Origin: an uncultured Alphaproteobacteria bacterium
GTDB lineage: Bacteria > Pseudomonadota > Alphaproteobacteria > HIMB59
DNA: 64,000 bases
NCBI GenBank assembly: GCA_902594145.1
Contig: CACJLA010000001.1
Location: forward strand, 100,543 to 164,542
Direction: 5' to 3'
This document shows positions 9,201-19,578 of this stretch, in pieces. How positions within the stretch are numbered: position 1 is the stretch's first letter; each line of letters opens with the position of its first letter. Both the position numbers and the translations under genes were made by a program. Under the pieces are notes generated by a model that had not been told where the DNA came from, searched no databases, and saw only the letters and a list, made by a program, of their open reading frames with translations.

Positions 9201-10016
9201 ATGATAAAAAAAAAGATAGGCATTGTTGCAGAAAAGTTAGACCATACATTGTCGCCAAGAATACACAATTATTGGTCTAAAAAAACAAAGAGTAATTTTT
9301 TGTATAAAAAATATGAAATAGAAGAAAAAAGTATAGAAAAATTTTTCCACAATTATAAAAAGGATAGAAACTTTATTGGTTTTAATATCACAATTCCATA
9401 CAAAGAAAAATTTATCAATATGTGTGATAATGTTTCTCTAAGAGCAAAAAAGATCGGCTCTGTTAATTTAATCTACAAAAAAGAAAACATGATATATGGC
9501 GACAACACAGATGTTACTGGTTTTAGAAAAACTTTTAACTTACTGAAAATCAAAAGGATTAAAACTGTTTTATTAATTGGCGCAGGTGGAGCGTCTAGGG
9601 CCATCTTATACTTCCTTAATAAAAAAAACATTGATAATATTGACATTTTCGCAACATCTCTTAGAAGAAGAGACGGTCTTTCAAAAAATTTTAATTTTAA
9701 AAATTTCACAAACAAGACAACGTTATTGAAAAAGAGGTATGACTTAATAATCAATGCCTCTAATGCAGGGATGAGTCATGGTAATAAAATGAATAGAAAT
9801 ATATTACGACTTGTCAAAAAAACAAAGGGAGTCATTGATATTGTTTATAATCCGCTTGAAACTGATTTATTAAATGAGGCTAAGAAACATAATATAAGAT
9901 CATTAGGGGGATTAATAATGCTTGTAGAACAAGCAAAACCATCCTTTGAAATTTGGTCAAAAAGAAGTATTGAAATTGATGATAAGATTTATCAATCATT
10001 AATTGGTAAAATATGA
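9201..10016 (+). CDS. aroE: Shikimate dehydrogenase
   Basis: GFNITIPYKE, VLLIGAGGASRAI. Confidence 0.92.
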   Translation: MIKKKIGIVAEKLDHTLSPRIHNYWSKKTKSNFLYKKYEIEEKSIEKFFHNYKKDRNFIGFNITIPYKEKFINMCDNVSLRAKKIGSVNLIYKKENMIYGDNTDVTGFRKTFNLLKIKRIKTVLLIGAGGASRAILYFLNKKNIDNIDIFATSLRRRDGLSKNFNFKNFTNKTTLLKKRYDLIINASNAGMSHGNKMNRNILRLVKKTKGVIDIVYNPLETDLLNEAKKHNIRSLGGLIMLVEQAKPSFEIWSKRSIEIDDKIYQSLIGKI

Positions 10017-10570
10017 TGAAAGTAGCAGTTACAGGAAATATTGGTTCAGGTAAAAGCGAATTTATAAATTTTATCTCTAAGCTTGGCTTCTACTATATTT
10101 CTTCTGATGTAATAATCTCGAACCTATACAAAGATGATAAAACAAGGAACATTATCTTACAAAAATTAGATCTAAATGAGAAAAACTATAAACAAGAAAT
10201 TATAAATAAAATACATAATGAGGTATTTAATAGGCGACTTAAGAAAGTAATATATCCCTTTTTGTACTCAAAAAAAAGATTTATATGTCAAAAACATAAA
10301 ACATATCAACCTATTTTTTACGAGGTACCATTGCTTTATGAGGAAAAATTGAATCATGATTACAACGTCACTGTTTTCATTAAAGCAGATATAAATAAAA
10401 GAAGACAAAGAGTTTTAAATAGGGGCGTAAGTAAGAACTATTTTACATTAATGAATAACAAGCAAATCAACGAAAATATAAAAAAAATCAAATCAACTTT
10501 TACATTAAATAACAACGGATCAATCTTGAACTTACGATTAAATATTATTAAATTACTAAATGAACTATGA
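10013..10570 (+). CDS. coaE: Dephospho-CoA kinase
   Basis: VAVTGNIGSGKSEF; synteny. Confidence 0.88.
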   Translation: MMKVAVTGNIGSGKSEFINFISKLGFYYISSDVIISNLYKDDKTRNIILQKLDLNEKNYKQEIINKIHNEVFNRRLKKVIYPFLYSKKRFICQKHKTYQPIFYEVPLLYEEKLNHDYNVTVFIKADINKRRQRVLNRGVSKNYFTLMNNKQINENIKKIKSTFTLNNNGSILNLRLNIIKLLNEL

Positions 10571-11244
10571 GAGAAATCATACTTGATATCGAAACAACAG
10601 GCTTGGATCATAAAGAAGGGCACCGTGTTATTGAAATCGGCTGTATTGAACTAAATAGCAAGGAAGTTGGCGCCAGTTATCATCAGTACATAAATCCCTC
10701 TAAAATTCTTACAGATGATAATATTAAAATACATGGTATTACTAACGAATATCTAATTGATAAGCCACATTTTGATGAAATTGCTGATGATTTCCTCACA
10801 TTTGTTAAAGACAGTGCTATTATTGCTCACAACGCGTCTTTTGACATCGGATTTCTGAATTATGAACTTGAAAAACTATCTAAACCTAAAATTGTAAAAG
10901 AGAGGGTTATTGACACAATTAAAATTGCAAGGCAAAGATTTCCTGGGCAACAAGTATCATTAGACGCACTTATAAAGAAATTAAAGATAAACACCCTTAT
11001 TAATAGAGACCAACATGGTGCTCTAAAAGACGCAAAGCTTTTAACTGATGTATATTTGGAATTACAGGGTATTAATCAAATAGGATTAGATCTAGGAGAG
11101 ATATCTGAAAAAATTACTTTAGCTAGTGAGCCGAATTACTCATCCGTCGTATTAACAAAAGAAGAGACAGAAGCCCATAAAGAGTTTATAAAAAGTAAAA
11201 TACCTAATTCAAATTGGGCTAAAATGTTAAAAAATTATGAGTAG
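10567..11244 (+). CDS. dnaQ: DNA polymerase III epsilon subunit
   Basis: ILDIETTGLDHKEGHRVIEIG, AHNASFDIGFLNYEL exonuclease motifs. Confidence 0.94.
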   Translation: MREIILDIETTGLDHKEGHRVIEIGCIELNSKEVGASYHQYINPSKILTDDNIKIHGITNEYLIDKPHFDEIADDFLTFVKDSAIIAHNASFDIGFLNYELEKLSKPKIVKERVIDTIKIARQRFPGQQVSLDALIKKLKINTLINRDQHGALKDAKLLTDVYLELQGINQIGLDLGEISEKITLASEPNYSSVVLTKEETEAHKEFIKSKIPNSNWAKMLKNYE

Positions 11245-11749
11245 TGAATTTATAGATATTGTACTTTTCGGTGCTATCGCCATTTTTTTAGTATATCGCC
11301 TGAGAAGTATTCTCGGATCTTCTGATGGAAAAATTGTTAATATTAGAACCAAAAAAAACCCTCAATCTAAATTTAAGCCAAAAATAGTTCCCAAAAACGA
11401 AAATAATGAATTTTTAGATGGCGCTAGTAAGGCCTATGAGATGATTGTTCAGGCTTACCAAAGTAATAATATTGAAAAGGTAAAAGATCTGCTAACACCT
11501 GAGGCAATGCAAGCTATGGAACAGGCGAAAGCCCCCAAAGAAATAAAATTTTCAGAAGTTAAATCTAGTAGTATTTTAGATGATAAATCCGATGATTTAA
11601 GATTAATTAAGTCTGTTAAGTTTGAAACTGAACACTACAACGTTGCAAATAATGAAATCTTAAATGTTGTTGAAGAGTGGGGTTTCGAAAAAGATAAAAA
11701 ATCCTCTGATCCTAACTGGAAACTTTTTTCTATTAAACTTGTCTCATAA
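11237..11749 (+). CDS. Tim44/TimA-like membrane protein
   Basis: N-term TM; AYQSNNIEKVKDLLTPEAMQAM; position after dnaQ. Confidence 0.75.
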   Translation: MSSEFIDIVLFGAIAIFLVYRLRSILGSSDGKIVNIRTKKNPQSKFKPKIVPKNENNEFLDGASKAYEMIVQAYQSNNIEKVKDLLTPEAMQAMEQAKAPKEIKFSEVKSSSILDDKSDDLRLIKSVKFETEHYNVANNEILNVVEEWGFEKDKKSSDPNWKLFSIKLVS

Positions 11750-12239
11750 AATAAAATTTAACTTATCTAATCAAAAAAATAAAAAACAACTAGAAGACCA
11801 GCCTAACAAAAAAATTAGCATTTCTATAGGAGGGCCAGTAGTAAAAACTAATAAAGTTGATAAATTAGAAAATAAGAAATTAATTCCTAAAAAAAATTTA
11901 ACCAAAGCAGTCTTATTGGACAATAACCTTCACAAACAATTTAAGAATAACCAATTTAGTAAGATAGACTTACATGGATTAACAGTTGACCATGCTCATC
12001 AAAAATTAATTCAATATTTTAAAATAAATTACTTGAAAAAAAATCTATTTCACATAATCGTAACTGGGCTTGGTAATAAAGCAGAAGGAGAAGAATTTTT
12101 TACAGGAAAGATAAGAAAACAATTTCCATTTTGGTTAGATACAGAAAAGTTTCAATTCATGGTAAAGTCTTATTCACCTTGTAAAATACAACATGGTGGG
12201 TTGGGTGCCTTTTATGTTAAGCTCAAATTTAAAGAATAA
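11664..12239 (+). CDS. Smr/MutS2 C-terminal domain protein (true start probably downstream of 11664)
   Basis: KIDLHGLTVDHAHQKL...HIIVTGLGNK Smr signature; N-term overlaps preceding CDS. Confidence 0.8.
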   Translation: MLLKSGVSKKIKNPLILTGNFFLLNLSHKIKFNLSNQKNKKQLEDQPNKKISISIGGPVVKTNKVDKLENKKLIPKKNLTKAVLLDNNLHKQFKNNQFSKIDLHGLTVDHAHQKLIQYFKINYLKKNLFHIIVTGLGNKAEGEEFFTGKIRKQFPFWLDTEKFQFMVKSYSPCKIQHGGLGAFYVKLKFKE

Positions 12240-13542
12240 ATTTCTTTTCATCTGTGGGTTTTATCTCTGACTTTACAGCATCTGTGACCCAAGCTTTATC
12301 AACAATTTCAGTTTTTTGATCACTGAGGTTTGCATCAAAGCTTATTCTTTCAAGAATCTTTTCAAACATTGTTTGCAAGCGTCTAGCACCTATGTTTTCA
12401 ACTTCAGTATTTATTTGTTCAGTTAGCGTAGCTATTTCCTCTAAAGCTTCGTCTTCAAACTGCAATTCAATATTTTCTGTTGCAAACAAAGATTTATATT
12501 GTTTTGTTAAACTATTATCAGTTTCTTTTAAAATTCTTATAAAATCATCTTTTTTGAGAGCATTTAATCTTACCCTTACAGGCAATCTACCTTGAAGTTC
12601 AGGGAGTAAATCACTTGGTTTGGATTGATGAAAAGCACCCGATGCTATAAATAAAATATGGTTTGTTTCAATTGTGCCATATTTAGTGCTGACAACTGTA
12701 CCCTCAATAAGAGGCAATAAATCTCTTTGTACCCCTTCTCTAGAGACGTCACCACCTCGCCTTTCACTATTGGGTGCAATTTTGTCTATTTCATCAATAA
12801 AAACTATCCCACTTTCTTGAACACTTTTAATCGCATTTTGTACGACGTTTTGTTTTTCAGCAATTTTTTCTATCTCTTCTTGGATTAATGGTTCGTAAGC
12901 CTCGCCTATTTTTATTTTTGTCTTCTTCTTATTTTTTATACCTTTGCCAAATATATCATTCATATTAATCATTCCCATTTGAGCACCTGGTATACCTGGG
13001 ATATCTAGAGATTGAAAAGGATTTGATTTTTGGTCTAGTGCTATTTCAATATCTTTATCGTTAAGTTGATTATCTCTTAGCATTAAACGAAATTTTTCTT
13101 TCGTTTCCTCACTTGGATTGTCTCCAAGCAAGGCCTTTAAAACTATTTCCTCTGCGTTTAATTTAGCCTCATCTATAAAACGATCTCTAATTTTTTTCTT
13201 TTCTAAATTAATTGCAACTTCAATTAAATCCCTAATAATTTGCTCCACATCTCTACCAACATAACCAATTTCTGTAAATTTTGTTGCTTCTACTTTTATA
13301 AACGGAGACTGAGTAAGTTTAGCCAGTTTTCTGGCAATTTCTGTTTTACCACATCCAGTTGGCCCAATCATTAAAATGTTTTTTGGTATGATATCATCTC
13401 TCAATGTTTCATCTTTAACATTCAATCTCCTCCAACGATTTCTAAGTGCAATGGCAACTGCTTTTTTTGCGTCGTCCTGACCGATTACATAGCGATCAAG
13501 CTCTTCCTTGATAACTTTTGGCGTAAGGGATTGGTTATCCAT
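12229..13542 (-). CDS. hslU: ATP-dependent protease ATPase subunit HslU
   Basis: MIGPTGCGKTEIARKLAKL, EIDKIAP; adjacent hslV. Confidence 0.97.
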   Translation of the reverse strand: MDNQSLTPKVIKEELDRYVIGQDDAKKAVAIALRNRWRRLNVKDETLRDDIIPKNILMIGPTGCGKTEIARKLAKLTQSPFIKVEATKFTEIGYVGRDVEQIIRDLIEVAINLEKKKIRDRFIDEAKLNAEEIVLKALLGDNPSEETKEKFRLMLRDNQLNDKDIEIALDQKSNPFQSLDIPGIPGAQMGMINMNDIFGKGIKNKKKTKIKIGEAYEPLIQEEIEKIAEKQNVVQNAIKSVQESGIVFIDEIDKIAPNSERRGGDVSREGVQRDLLPLIEGTVVSTKYGTIETNHILFIASGAFHQSKPSDLLPELQGRLPVRVRLNALKKDDFIRILKETDNSLTKQYKSLFATENIELQFEDEALEEIATLTEQINTEVENIGARRLQTMFEKILERISFDANLSDQKTEIVDKAWVTDAVKSEIKPTDEKKFIL

Positions 13543-14093
13543 TAAATTTTAATCTCTGCAATGTTTAAGGTATCATTTGTATAAATACAAAGTTCTGCTG
13601 CAACTTTAAGCGACTCTGATGCAATTTCTTTGGCAGATAAATCAGACTTTCTTTTCAATGCTCTTGCAGCGCTCAAAGCAAAGTTTCCACCAGATCCAAT
13701 AGCTACAATTCCTTCTTGAGGTTCTAAAACATCACCTGTTCCACTAATCAAAAATGTTTCACTTTTGTCAGCAGCAATAATCATTGACTCTAACCTTCTT
13801 AGATATCTGTCTGTTCTCCAATCTTTAGCTAATTCGACACAAGCTCTTTTTAAATTATAAGAAAACTCCTCACATTTTTTTTCTAGTCGATCAAAAAGAG
13901 TTAAAGCGTCGGCAGTCGATCCAGCAAATCCAACTATAATCTGGTCTTTATGAAATGTTCTAATTTTATTAGCATTTGATTTAATAACCGAAGTCCCCAG
14001 TGTTACTTGCCCATCGGAGGCTATAACAACACTTTCCTTGTCACGAACACAAACAACAGTTGTTGAGCGTATTATTGTTTTATTTTTATCCAT
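13542..14093 (-). CDS. hslV: ATP-dependent protease peptidase subunit HslV
   Basis: STTVVCVRDKESVVIASDGQVTLG. Confidence 0.97.
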   Translation of the reverse strand: MDKNKTIIRSTTVVCVRDKESVVIASDGQVTLGTSVIKSNANKIRTFHKDQIIVGFAGSTADALTLFDRLEKKCEEFSYNLKRACVELAKDWRTDRYLRRLESMIIAADKSETFLISGTGDVLEPQEGIVAIGSGGNFALSAARALKRKSDLSAKEIASESLKVAAELCIYTNDTLNIAEIKI

Positions 14094-14131
14094 TATTCCT
14101 ATAAATATAGGTACTAAATAGCTGATTACAA

Positions 14132-14716
14132 ATGCGCGAATTTACATTCAATAGAGATACAAAAGAAACAAAGATATCAATTAAAATTAATCTTGATGGT
14201 TCCGGAAAAAATAAAATTGATACAGGTATCGCTTTTTTTGATCACATGCTACAGCAAATAAGCACCCACAGCTTAATAGACTTAGAATTAAATTGTGATG
14301 GAGATTTAAAAGTAGACATGCACCACACTGTAGAGGATGTAGGAATTGCCCTAGGTGAAAGTATAAAAAATGCACTCGGTGATAAAAAAGGGATAACAAG
14401 ATTTGCACATTCCTATGTATCTTTCGATGAAACATTAACAAGATCAGTTATAGATTTATGTAATCGTCCGTATTTTATTTGGAATGTTAAAACATCATTA
14501 GAAAAAGTTGGTGAAATGGACCAAGAGCTTTTTTCAGAATTTTTTAAATCCTTAGTGACTGAATCAAGAATGAACTGTCACATCGAAACATTATATGGAC
14601 AAAACAATCACCACATTATTGAAAGTTGCTTTAAATCTTTTGCGATATCTCTAAAAAAAGCGATATCAATCGACCCAAAAAAAAAAGATATTCCGAGTTC
14701 AAAAGGTAAACTTTGA
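14132..14716 (+). CDS. hisB: Imidazoleglycerol-phosphate dehydratase
   Basis: FFDHMLQQISTHSLIDL, DMHHTVEDVGIALG. Confidence 0.96.
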   Translation: MREFTFNRDTKETKISIKINLDGSGKNKIDTGIAFFDHMLQQISTHSLIDLELNCDGDLKVDMHHTVEDVGIALGESIKNALGDKKGITRFAHSYVSFDETLTRSVIDLCNRPYFIWNVKTSLEKVGEMDQELFSEFFKSLVTESRMNCHIETLYGQNNHHIIESCFKSFAISLKKAISIDPKKKDIPSSKGKL

Positions 14717-15342
14717 GAAAAAAAGTCATTGGGCTTATTGACGGTCAATCTGGAAATATTGGATCAATAAATAAGGCAATCAAAGAAATAATAAAAGGAA
14801 GACCTTACCAGTTAAAAATAATTAGAGGTGAATTTGACTACTCTTTATTTAATAAAATCATTTTACCTGGCCAAGGCGCCTATGCTACTCTTATTTCAAA
14901 CTTAAAAAAATTAAAAATTTATAAACCCTTAAAAAAATATTTAGAAAATAATTGCTCATACTTAGGTATTTGTGTTGGTATGCAAATTTTATCTGACCAG
15001 GGACATGAGGATAAGACTACAAGAGGATTAGGTATAATATCTGGGGAGATTAAAAAATTTAAAAGTAAGAAGTTAATTATCCCACATATGGGTTGGAATT
15101 CTATAAGTTTGAATAAAGAAGACCCAATCATTACAAATAATCTTGATAATAAGGACTTCTACTTTGTTCATAGTTACATTTTTCAAAATATTAAAAAATC
15201 AAATGTCTTAGCAAATACTCATTACGGTAAAAAATTTCCTTCCATAATTAAAAAAGGAAATATTTATGGTGTTCAATTTCATCCCGAGAAAAGCCATAAA
15301 TATGGACTTAATTTGATTAAAAATTATATTTTGAAATCATGA
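14713..15342 (+). CDS. hisH: Imidazole glycerol phosphate synthase subunit HisH
   Basis: LPGQGAY, LGICVGMQIL, GVQFHPEKS. Confidence 0.95.
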   Translation: MRKKVIGLIDGQSGNIGSINKAIKEIIKGRPYQLKIIRGEFDYSLFNKIILPGQGAYATLISNLKKLKIYKPLKKYLENNCSYLGICVGMQILSDQGHEDKTTRGLGIISGEIKKFKSKKLIIPHMGWNSISLNKEDPIITNNLDNKDFYFVHSYIFQNIKKSNVLANTHYGKKFPSIIKKGNIYGVQFHPEKSHKYGLNLIKNYILKS

Positions 15343-16049
15343 ATATTTTTCCGGCAATTGATATCATAGAAGGTAAATGCGTTCGTTTGACCAAAGGTGT
15401 TTTGAGCAATAAAACTACTTACGAAAATTCACCGGTTGAAATGGCTAAAATTTATCAAGATGCTGGTTTCAGCACAATACACGTAGTTGATTTGGATGCT
15501 ACTTTAGGAAAAGGCAATAACAATCAGGCACTAGATCTAATAAGAAAAAAAATTGATATAAAAATTGAAGTAGCTGGAGGTATAAGAAGCAAAGAAGCTA
15601 TAAATGATAAAATTAATCAAGGTTTTGATACAATAGTAATCGGCACCTATGCAATTAAAAACATTTATGATGTTTTAGATTTTAAAGATAGTTTAATAAA
15701 AAAACTATCTATCGCACTTGATATAAAAGACAATCAAATAGTATCTCATGGATGGCAACAAACGAACAAGCAATCACTTGAGGAAATTGTAGACAAGTAT
15801 AATGATCGACCTATTCATTCTTACTTTGTCACCGATGTTGCTAACGATGGAATGTTATCTGGCTTAAATATGAAAACCTTTAGTTCTATTAAACAATTAA
15901 CCAACAAACACATTACCATCGGCGGCGGAGTAAAAGACCTCAACGATCTCGAGCTCAGTAAAATTAATGGTTTCAATAATGTCGTTGTAGGCAAGGCAAT
16001 ATATGAAAATAAAATTACTTTAGAAAGTTTGGTCCAACTTAATGCTTAA
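15339..16049 (+). CDS. hisA: HisA isomerase
   Basis: FPAIDIIEGKCVRLTKG, VVDLDATLGKGNN. Confidence 0.96.
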   Translation: MNIFPAIDIIEGKCVRLTKGVLSNKTTYENSPVEMAKIYQDAGFSTIHVVDLDATLGKGNNNQALDLIRKKIDIKIEVAGGIRSKEAINDKINQGFDTIVIGTYAIKNIYDVLDFKDSLIKKLSIALDIKDNQIVSHGWQQTNKQSLEEIVDKYNDRPIHSYFVTDVANDGMLSGLNMKTFSSIKQLTNKHITIGGGVKDLNDLELSKINGFNNVVVGKAIYENKITLESLVQLNA

Positions 16050-16794
16050 AACTAGAATAATTCCATGTCTCGACGTCATAAAAAATAAAGTAGTTAAGGG
16101 TGTCAATTTCAAAAACATTAAAGTCATGGGTAATGCCGTAGAAATGGCAAGGTATTATTCTTTATCTGGGGCTGACGAGTTATGTATGCTAGATATAAAT
16201 GCATCTTACCAAAATAGAAAAACATTTATCAAAACTGTTGAGGCAATTGCTAAGGTAATTAATATTCCCTTAACCGTTGGTGGTGGTATTTCAGTTTTGG
16301 ATGACATAACAGATTTACTCAATTCAGGGGCAGATAAAGTATCAATTAATTCAGCTGCTGTAAAAAATCCTAAATTAATTCGACAAGCCTCGCTAAAACA
16401 TGGCTCCCAATGTATTGTTGTTGCAATTGATGGCAAAAGACATGAAAATAAAATGAAAGTGGTGGTTAAAGGTGGACGAGAAATTACAAAAAAAGAACTT
16501 ATCGCTTGGGCAAAACAAGTTCAGTCTTTAGGTGCAGGAGAAATATTAATGACATCAATGGATACAGATGGTGTTCAAAACGGATTTGATAGTAGTATGC
16601 TAAAAAAAGTAACCAGTAATGTAACTATTCCTGTCATAGCAAGTGGTGGCGTTGGAAACCTAGAGCATTTTTATTTAGGGCATTTAACAAAATCTACTGG
16701 TTTACTGGCTGCGAGTGTGTTTCACTCAGGAAAATATAAAATTCAGTCTGTAAAAAAATATTTAAAAAATAAAGGTGTACCTGTGAGACTATGA
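16042..16794 (+). CDS. hisF: Imidazole glycerol phosphate synthase subunit HisF
   Basis: RIIPCLDVIKNKVVKGVNF, MTSMDTDGVQNGFD. Confidence 0.96.
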   Translation: MLKTRIIPCLDVIKNKVVKGVNFKNIKVMGNAVEMARYYSLSGADELCMLDINASYQNRKTFIKTVEAIAKVINIPLTVGGGISVLDDITDLLNSGADKVSINSAAVKNPKLIRQASLKHGSQCIVVAIDGKRHENKMKVVVKGGREITKKELIAWAKQVQSLGAGEILMTSMDTDGVQNGFDSSMLKKVTSNVTIPVIASGGVGNLEHFYLGHLTKSTGLLAASVFHSGKYKIQSVKKYLKNKGVPVRL

Positions 16795-17126
16795 ACTATG
16801 ATAAGGAAAACATTTTTGCAAAAATATTAAACGGACAAATACCATGTGATAAAGTTTTTGAAAATGACTATGCGCTCTCATTCAAAGATATCAACCCAAA
16901 AGCAAAAACACATCTTCTAATAATTACTAAAGAACCATTCATTGATATATCTGACTTTCTACAAAATGCTGATAAACTTTATCAAAGTAAATTTTGGGAG
17001 TCTGTTGACGAGATTATAAATAACTTGGGATTAAGAGATAAAGGGTTTCAAATTAAAACCCACAAAGGTAAAGATGGTGGTCAAGAGGTATTCCATTTTC
17101 ATCTTCATTTGTTAGCAGATAATTAA
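16791..17126 (+). CDS. HIT family protein
   Basis: NIFAKILNGQIPCDKVFE, HIT signature VFHFHLHLLA. Confidence 0.9.
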   Translation: MNYDKENIFAKILNGQIPCDKVFENDYALSFKDINPKAKTHLLIITKEPFIDISDFLQNADKLYQSKFWESVDEIINNLGLRDKGFQIKTHKGKDGGQEVFHFHLHLLADN

Positions 17127-17690
17127 CTACCTATTTTGAATGTAATTAACAATATCTAAAACACCTTTTATATTTTTAGCATGATCAATCACTCTGTTGA
17201 TTTCTTGTTCATTGCTAGAGACACCAAACAGATAAACAATTTGCTTTTGTACTTCAAAATCATACTTAAACTTTTTTACGTTGGAGTCAGTAAATATCTT
17301 TGTATAAAGTTGAGTGCTGATAAACTTATCTTTTGCAATGTCGTCAAGTCCATAACCAGTATCAATAGATATCTCATTTAGTACTTCTGTAACACCTTCT
17401 TGCTGCCATGCTATTCTTACTGCTTCTAATCTCATATCACCATAAGGTACGACACCTGTGAGCAAAACTTTACCTAACTCAACTTCTACATCAATTTTAG
17501 TAAATAATGTTGCATCATATGAAAAGTATTTTTCTTTAATTCCAAGTTTAATAGTTGCATCATCCCAGCTTTCACTAAATGTTTTCTCATCTTCATTTTC
17601 TTTTATCAAGGTCTTAGCACCTGAGGTGATAAGGGTTGGGCCACAACCAATAAAAAATAAAGATAGCAAGATTGTAAATTTTTTAATCAT
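17127..17690 (-). CDS. BON-domain lipoprotein
   Basis: Lipobox LFFIGCGPT; BON repeats EVELGKVLLTGVV. Confidence 0.82.
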   Translation of the reverse strand: MIKKFTILLSLFFIGCGPTLITSGAKTLIKENEDEKTFSESWDDATIKLGIKEKYFSYDATLFTKIDVEVELGKVLLTGVVPYGDMRLEAVRIAWQQEGVTEVLNEISIDTGYGLDDIAKDKFISTQLYTKIFTDSNVKKFKYDFEVQKQIVYLFGVSSNEQEINRVIDHAKNIKGVLDIVNYIQNR

Positions 17691-18501
17691 TCTTTAAACT
17701 TATTGATAATTTATAAAAATCATTTCTTGATATTCTATACTTACTTTTAGCTAGTTGATAAGCCTTTTTTACGCCTACTTTATCAATTATTGCTAATATT
17801 TCTTTTTTATCATAATCATTGACCTCAGTATTCTCTTTTTCAATATTCACAGCCAGAACAAGCTCGCCCCTGATCCTAGAATAATCAAAATCTGCATAAT
17901 TTTTGTTATCAATAAATATTCTTTCCTCATATACTTTTGTTAATTCTTTAAGTATTACAATATCAAATGATTTGGAAATAGAGGCAATCGAATTAACATC
18001 TTTTTGTAATTGTTGTTTGGTAGAATAAATAATTAAATTATTAAAATTATTTTCTAAAAGAATTTTGTCTTTTTGTTCTTTTTTTTTGGGTAGAAAACCA
18101 ATAAAAGTAAATTTTTTTTTATTTAGAAAGCCACTTAATTGAATACCTAAGATAACCGCACTGGCTCCAGGTATTGAATATACTTTAATTCGTTTTTTAA
18201 ATAAAAAATTTACTAGTTGATTACCTGGGTCAGATATCAAAGGAGAGCCAGAGTCAGATATTAGTGATACAACTTTGTTAGAATTTATAAATTTTAGTAT
18301 GTGATCTTTCTTTCTATGAAAGTCATGGTCAGTATATTTTGACAAAGATGTTTTTATCTCATATCTTTTTAAAAGTTTTTTACTATTTGTAGTATTTTCA
18401 CACAGAATCAAATCAGAATTTTTTAAAATATTTATAGCTCTTATTGTGATATCATCTAAATTTCCTATGGGAGTAGAAACTAAATAAAAACCTGAATTCA
18501 T
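17683..18501 (-). CDS. rsmI: 16S rRNA (cytidine-1402-2'-O)-methyltransferase RsmI
   Basis: GFYLVSTPIGNLDDITIRAINIL, SLISDSGSPLISDPG. Confidence 0.95.
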   Translation of the reverse strand: MNSGFYLVSTPIGNLDDITIRAINILKNSDLILCENTTNSKKLLKRYEIKTSLSKYTDHDFHRKKDHILKFINSNKVVSLISDSGSPLISDPGNQLVNFLFKKRIKVYSIPGASAVILGIQLSGFLNKKKFTFIGFLPKKKEQKDKILLENNFNNLIIYSTKQQLQKDVNSIASISKSFDIVILKELTKVYEERIFIDNKNYADFDYSRIRGELVLAVNIEKENTEVNDYDKKEILAIIDKVGVKKAYQLAKSKYRISRNDFYKLSISLKND

Positions 18502-19578
18502 ATGATTTTTTTCAAAAATATAATTATACTATTTACATTAATATCATTTTTTAGTTGTGCCCCAACTACAATCGAAAAAAAACAACCTATTGAAAAAGTA
18601 TCAGAAAAAATTGAAGAAATAGAAATCACTGATAGAAAAGTAGAGGAAACAAAGAGGGCAGAGACAATTAAAAAACCTTTAAAACCAGAGGATAAATTGA
18701 TTAATTTTAATAATATTGAAAAAATAATCGTTTTTTTATCAGAGGACAAAATTTTAACATCGTTATTTTATGAGGTTTTTTTAAAGGAAATCAAAAGTTT
18801 CTCAAATATTAAAAAAGTTGATTTTATTTATTCTATCGAAGAAATTCAAAATCAACTCGACAACACTCTCATAATAGGTCCTACTAATTCAAAAGATTTA
18901 TTTTATTTACCAAATAAACTTGGAAAAAATACCTTTGTAATTTCCTTATCTAATGATTATTCAGTTATGAATAAGTATGCAGATAATGAAATTATTTTTG
19001 TATCTAGCAGTCCATATCACCATATCGAAATACTTGGTGATTATATAATGTCATCAAACTCTTTGGGAGTTCTATATAAGCAAAATGAATATGGATTAAA
19101 ATTATTTAAATATTTTAAACAAACTTATCCTCTAAAATATATTAAATCGACTCCTTTTGGAGATAGTGCAGTAGATTTAGAGTTATCGGTAAATTTGATG
19201 GGAGATCTTAACACCTACGATAATATAATTATAATTGATGACAGTTTTAGTTATAAGGATTTAGTTGGATATTTAGCAACTGAGGATGGAACCTACCCTC
19301 TTGAGAAGGTTTATCTAATTGATAACTTTTTAGAACAAAGGATAAATTTAGAAAACTATTATAAGCCTATTAATAGGACATTCTTGAAAAATATTAATAT
19401 TGTCAATATGGTTGAACCACATCGAGAATTCTTCTTCAAAACTTCAGTGAAAATATCATTGTCTATTGTTAACCAGATTTTAGAAAATAATTTTTTACCA
19501 AGTACTATTAATCATGAACATTTTGGAGAGTTGTCCATAGATAATTTGATGCTTAATTATCCAGTAATATTTGAGTAG
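18502..19578 (+). CDS. LppC/LpoA-like penicillin-binding protein activator lipoprotein
   Basis: Lipobox FFSCAP; type-1 periplasmic binding fold; divergent from rsmI as in alphaproteobacteria. Confidence 0.72.
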   Translation: MIFFKNIIILFTLISFFSCAPTTIEKKQPIEKVSEKIEEIEITDRKVEETKRAETIKKPLKPEDKLINFNNIEKIIVFLSEDKILTSLFYEVFLKEIKSFSNIKKVDFIYSIEEIQNQLDNTLIIGPTNSKDLFYLPNKLGKNTFVISLSNDYSVMNKYADNEIIFVSSSPYHHIEILGDYIMSSNSLGVLYKQNEYGLKLFKYFKQTYPLKYIKSTPFGDSAVDLELSVNLMGDLNTYDNIIIIDDSFSYKDLVGYLATEDGTYPLEKVYLIDNFLEQRINLENYYKPINRTFLKNINIVNMVEPHREFFFKTSVKISLSIVNQILENNFLPSTINHEHFGELSIDNLMLNYPVIFE

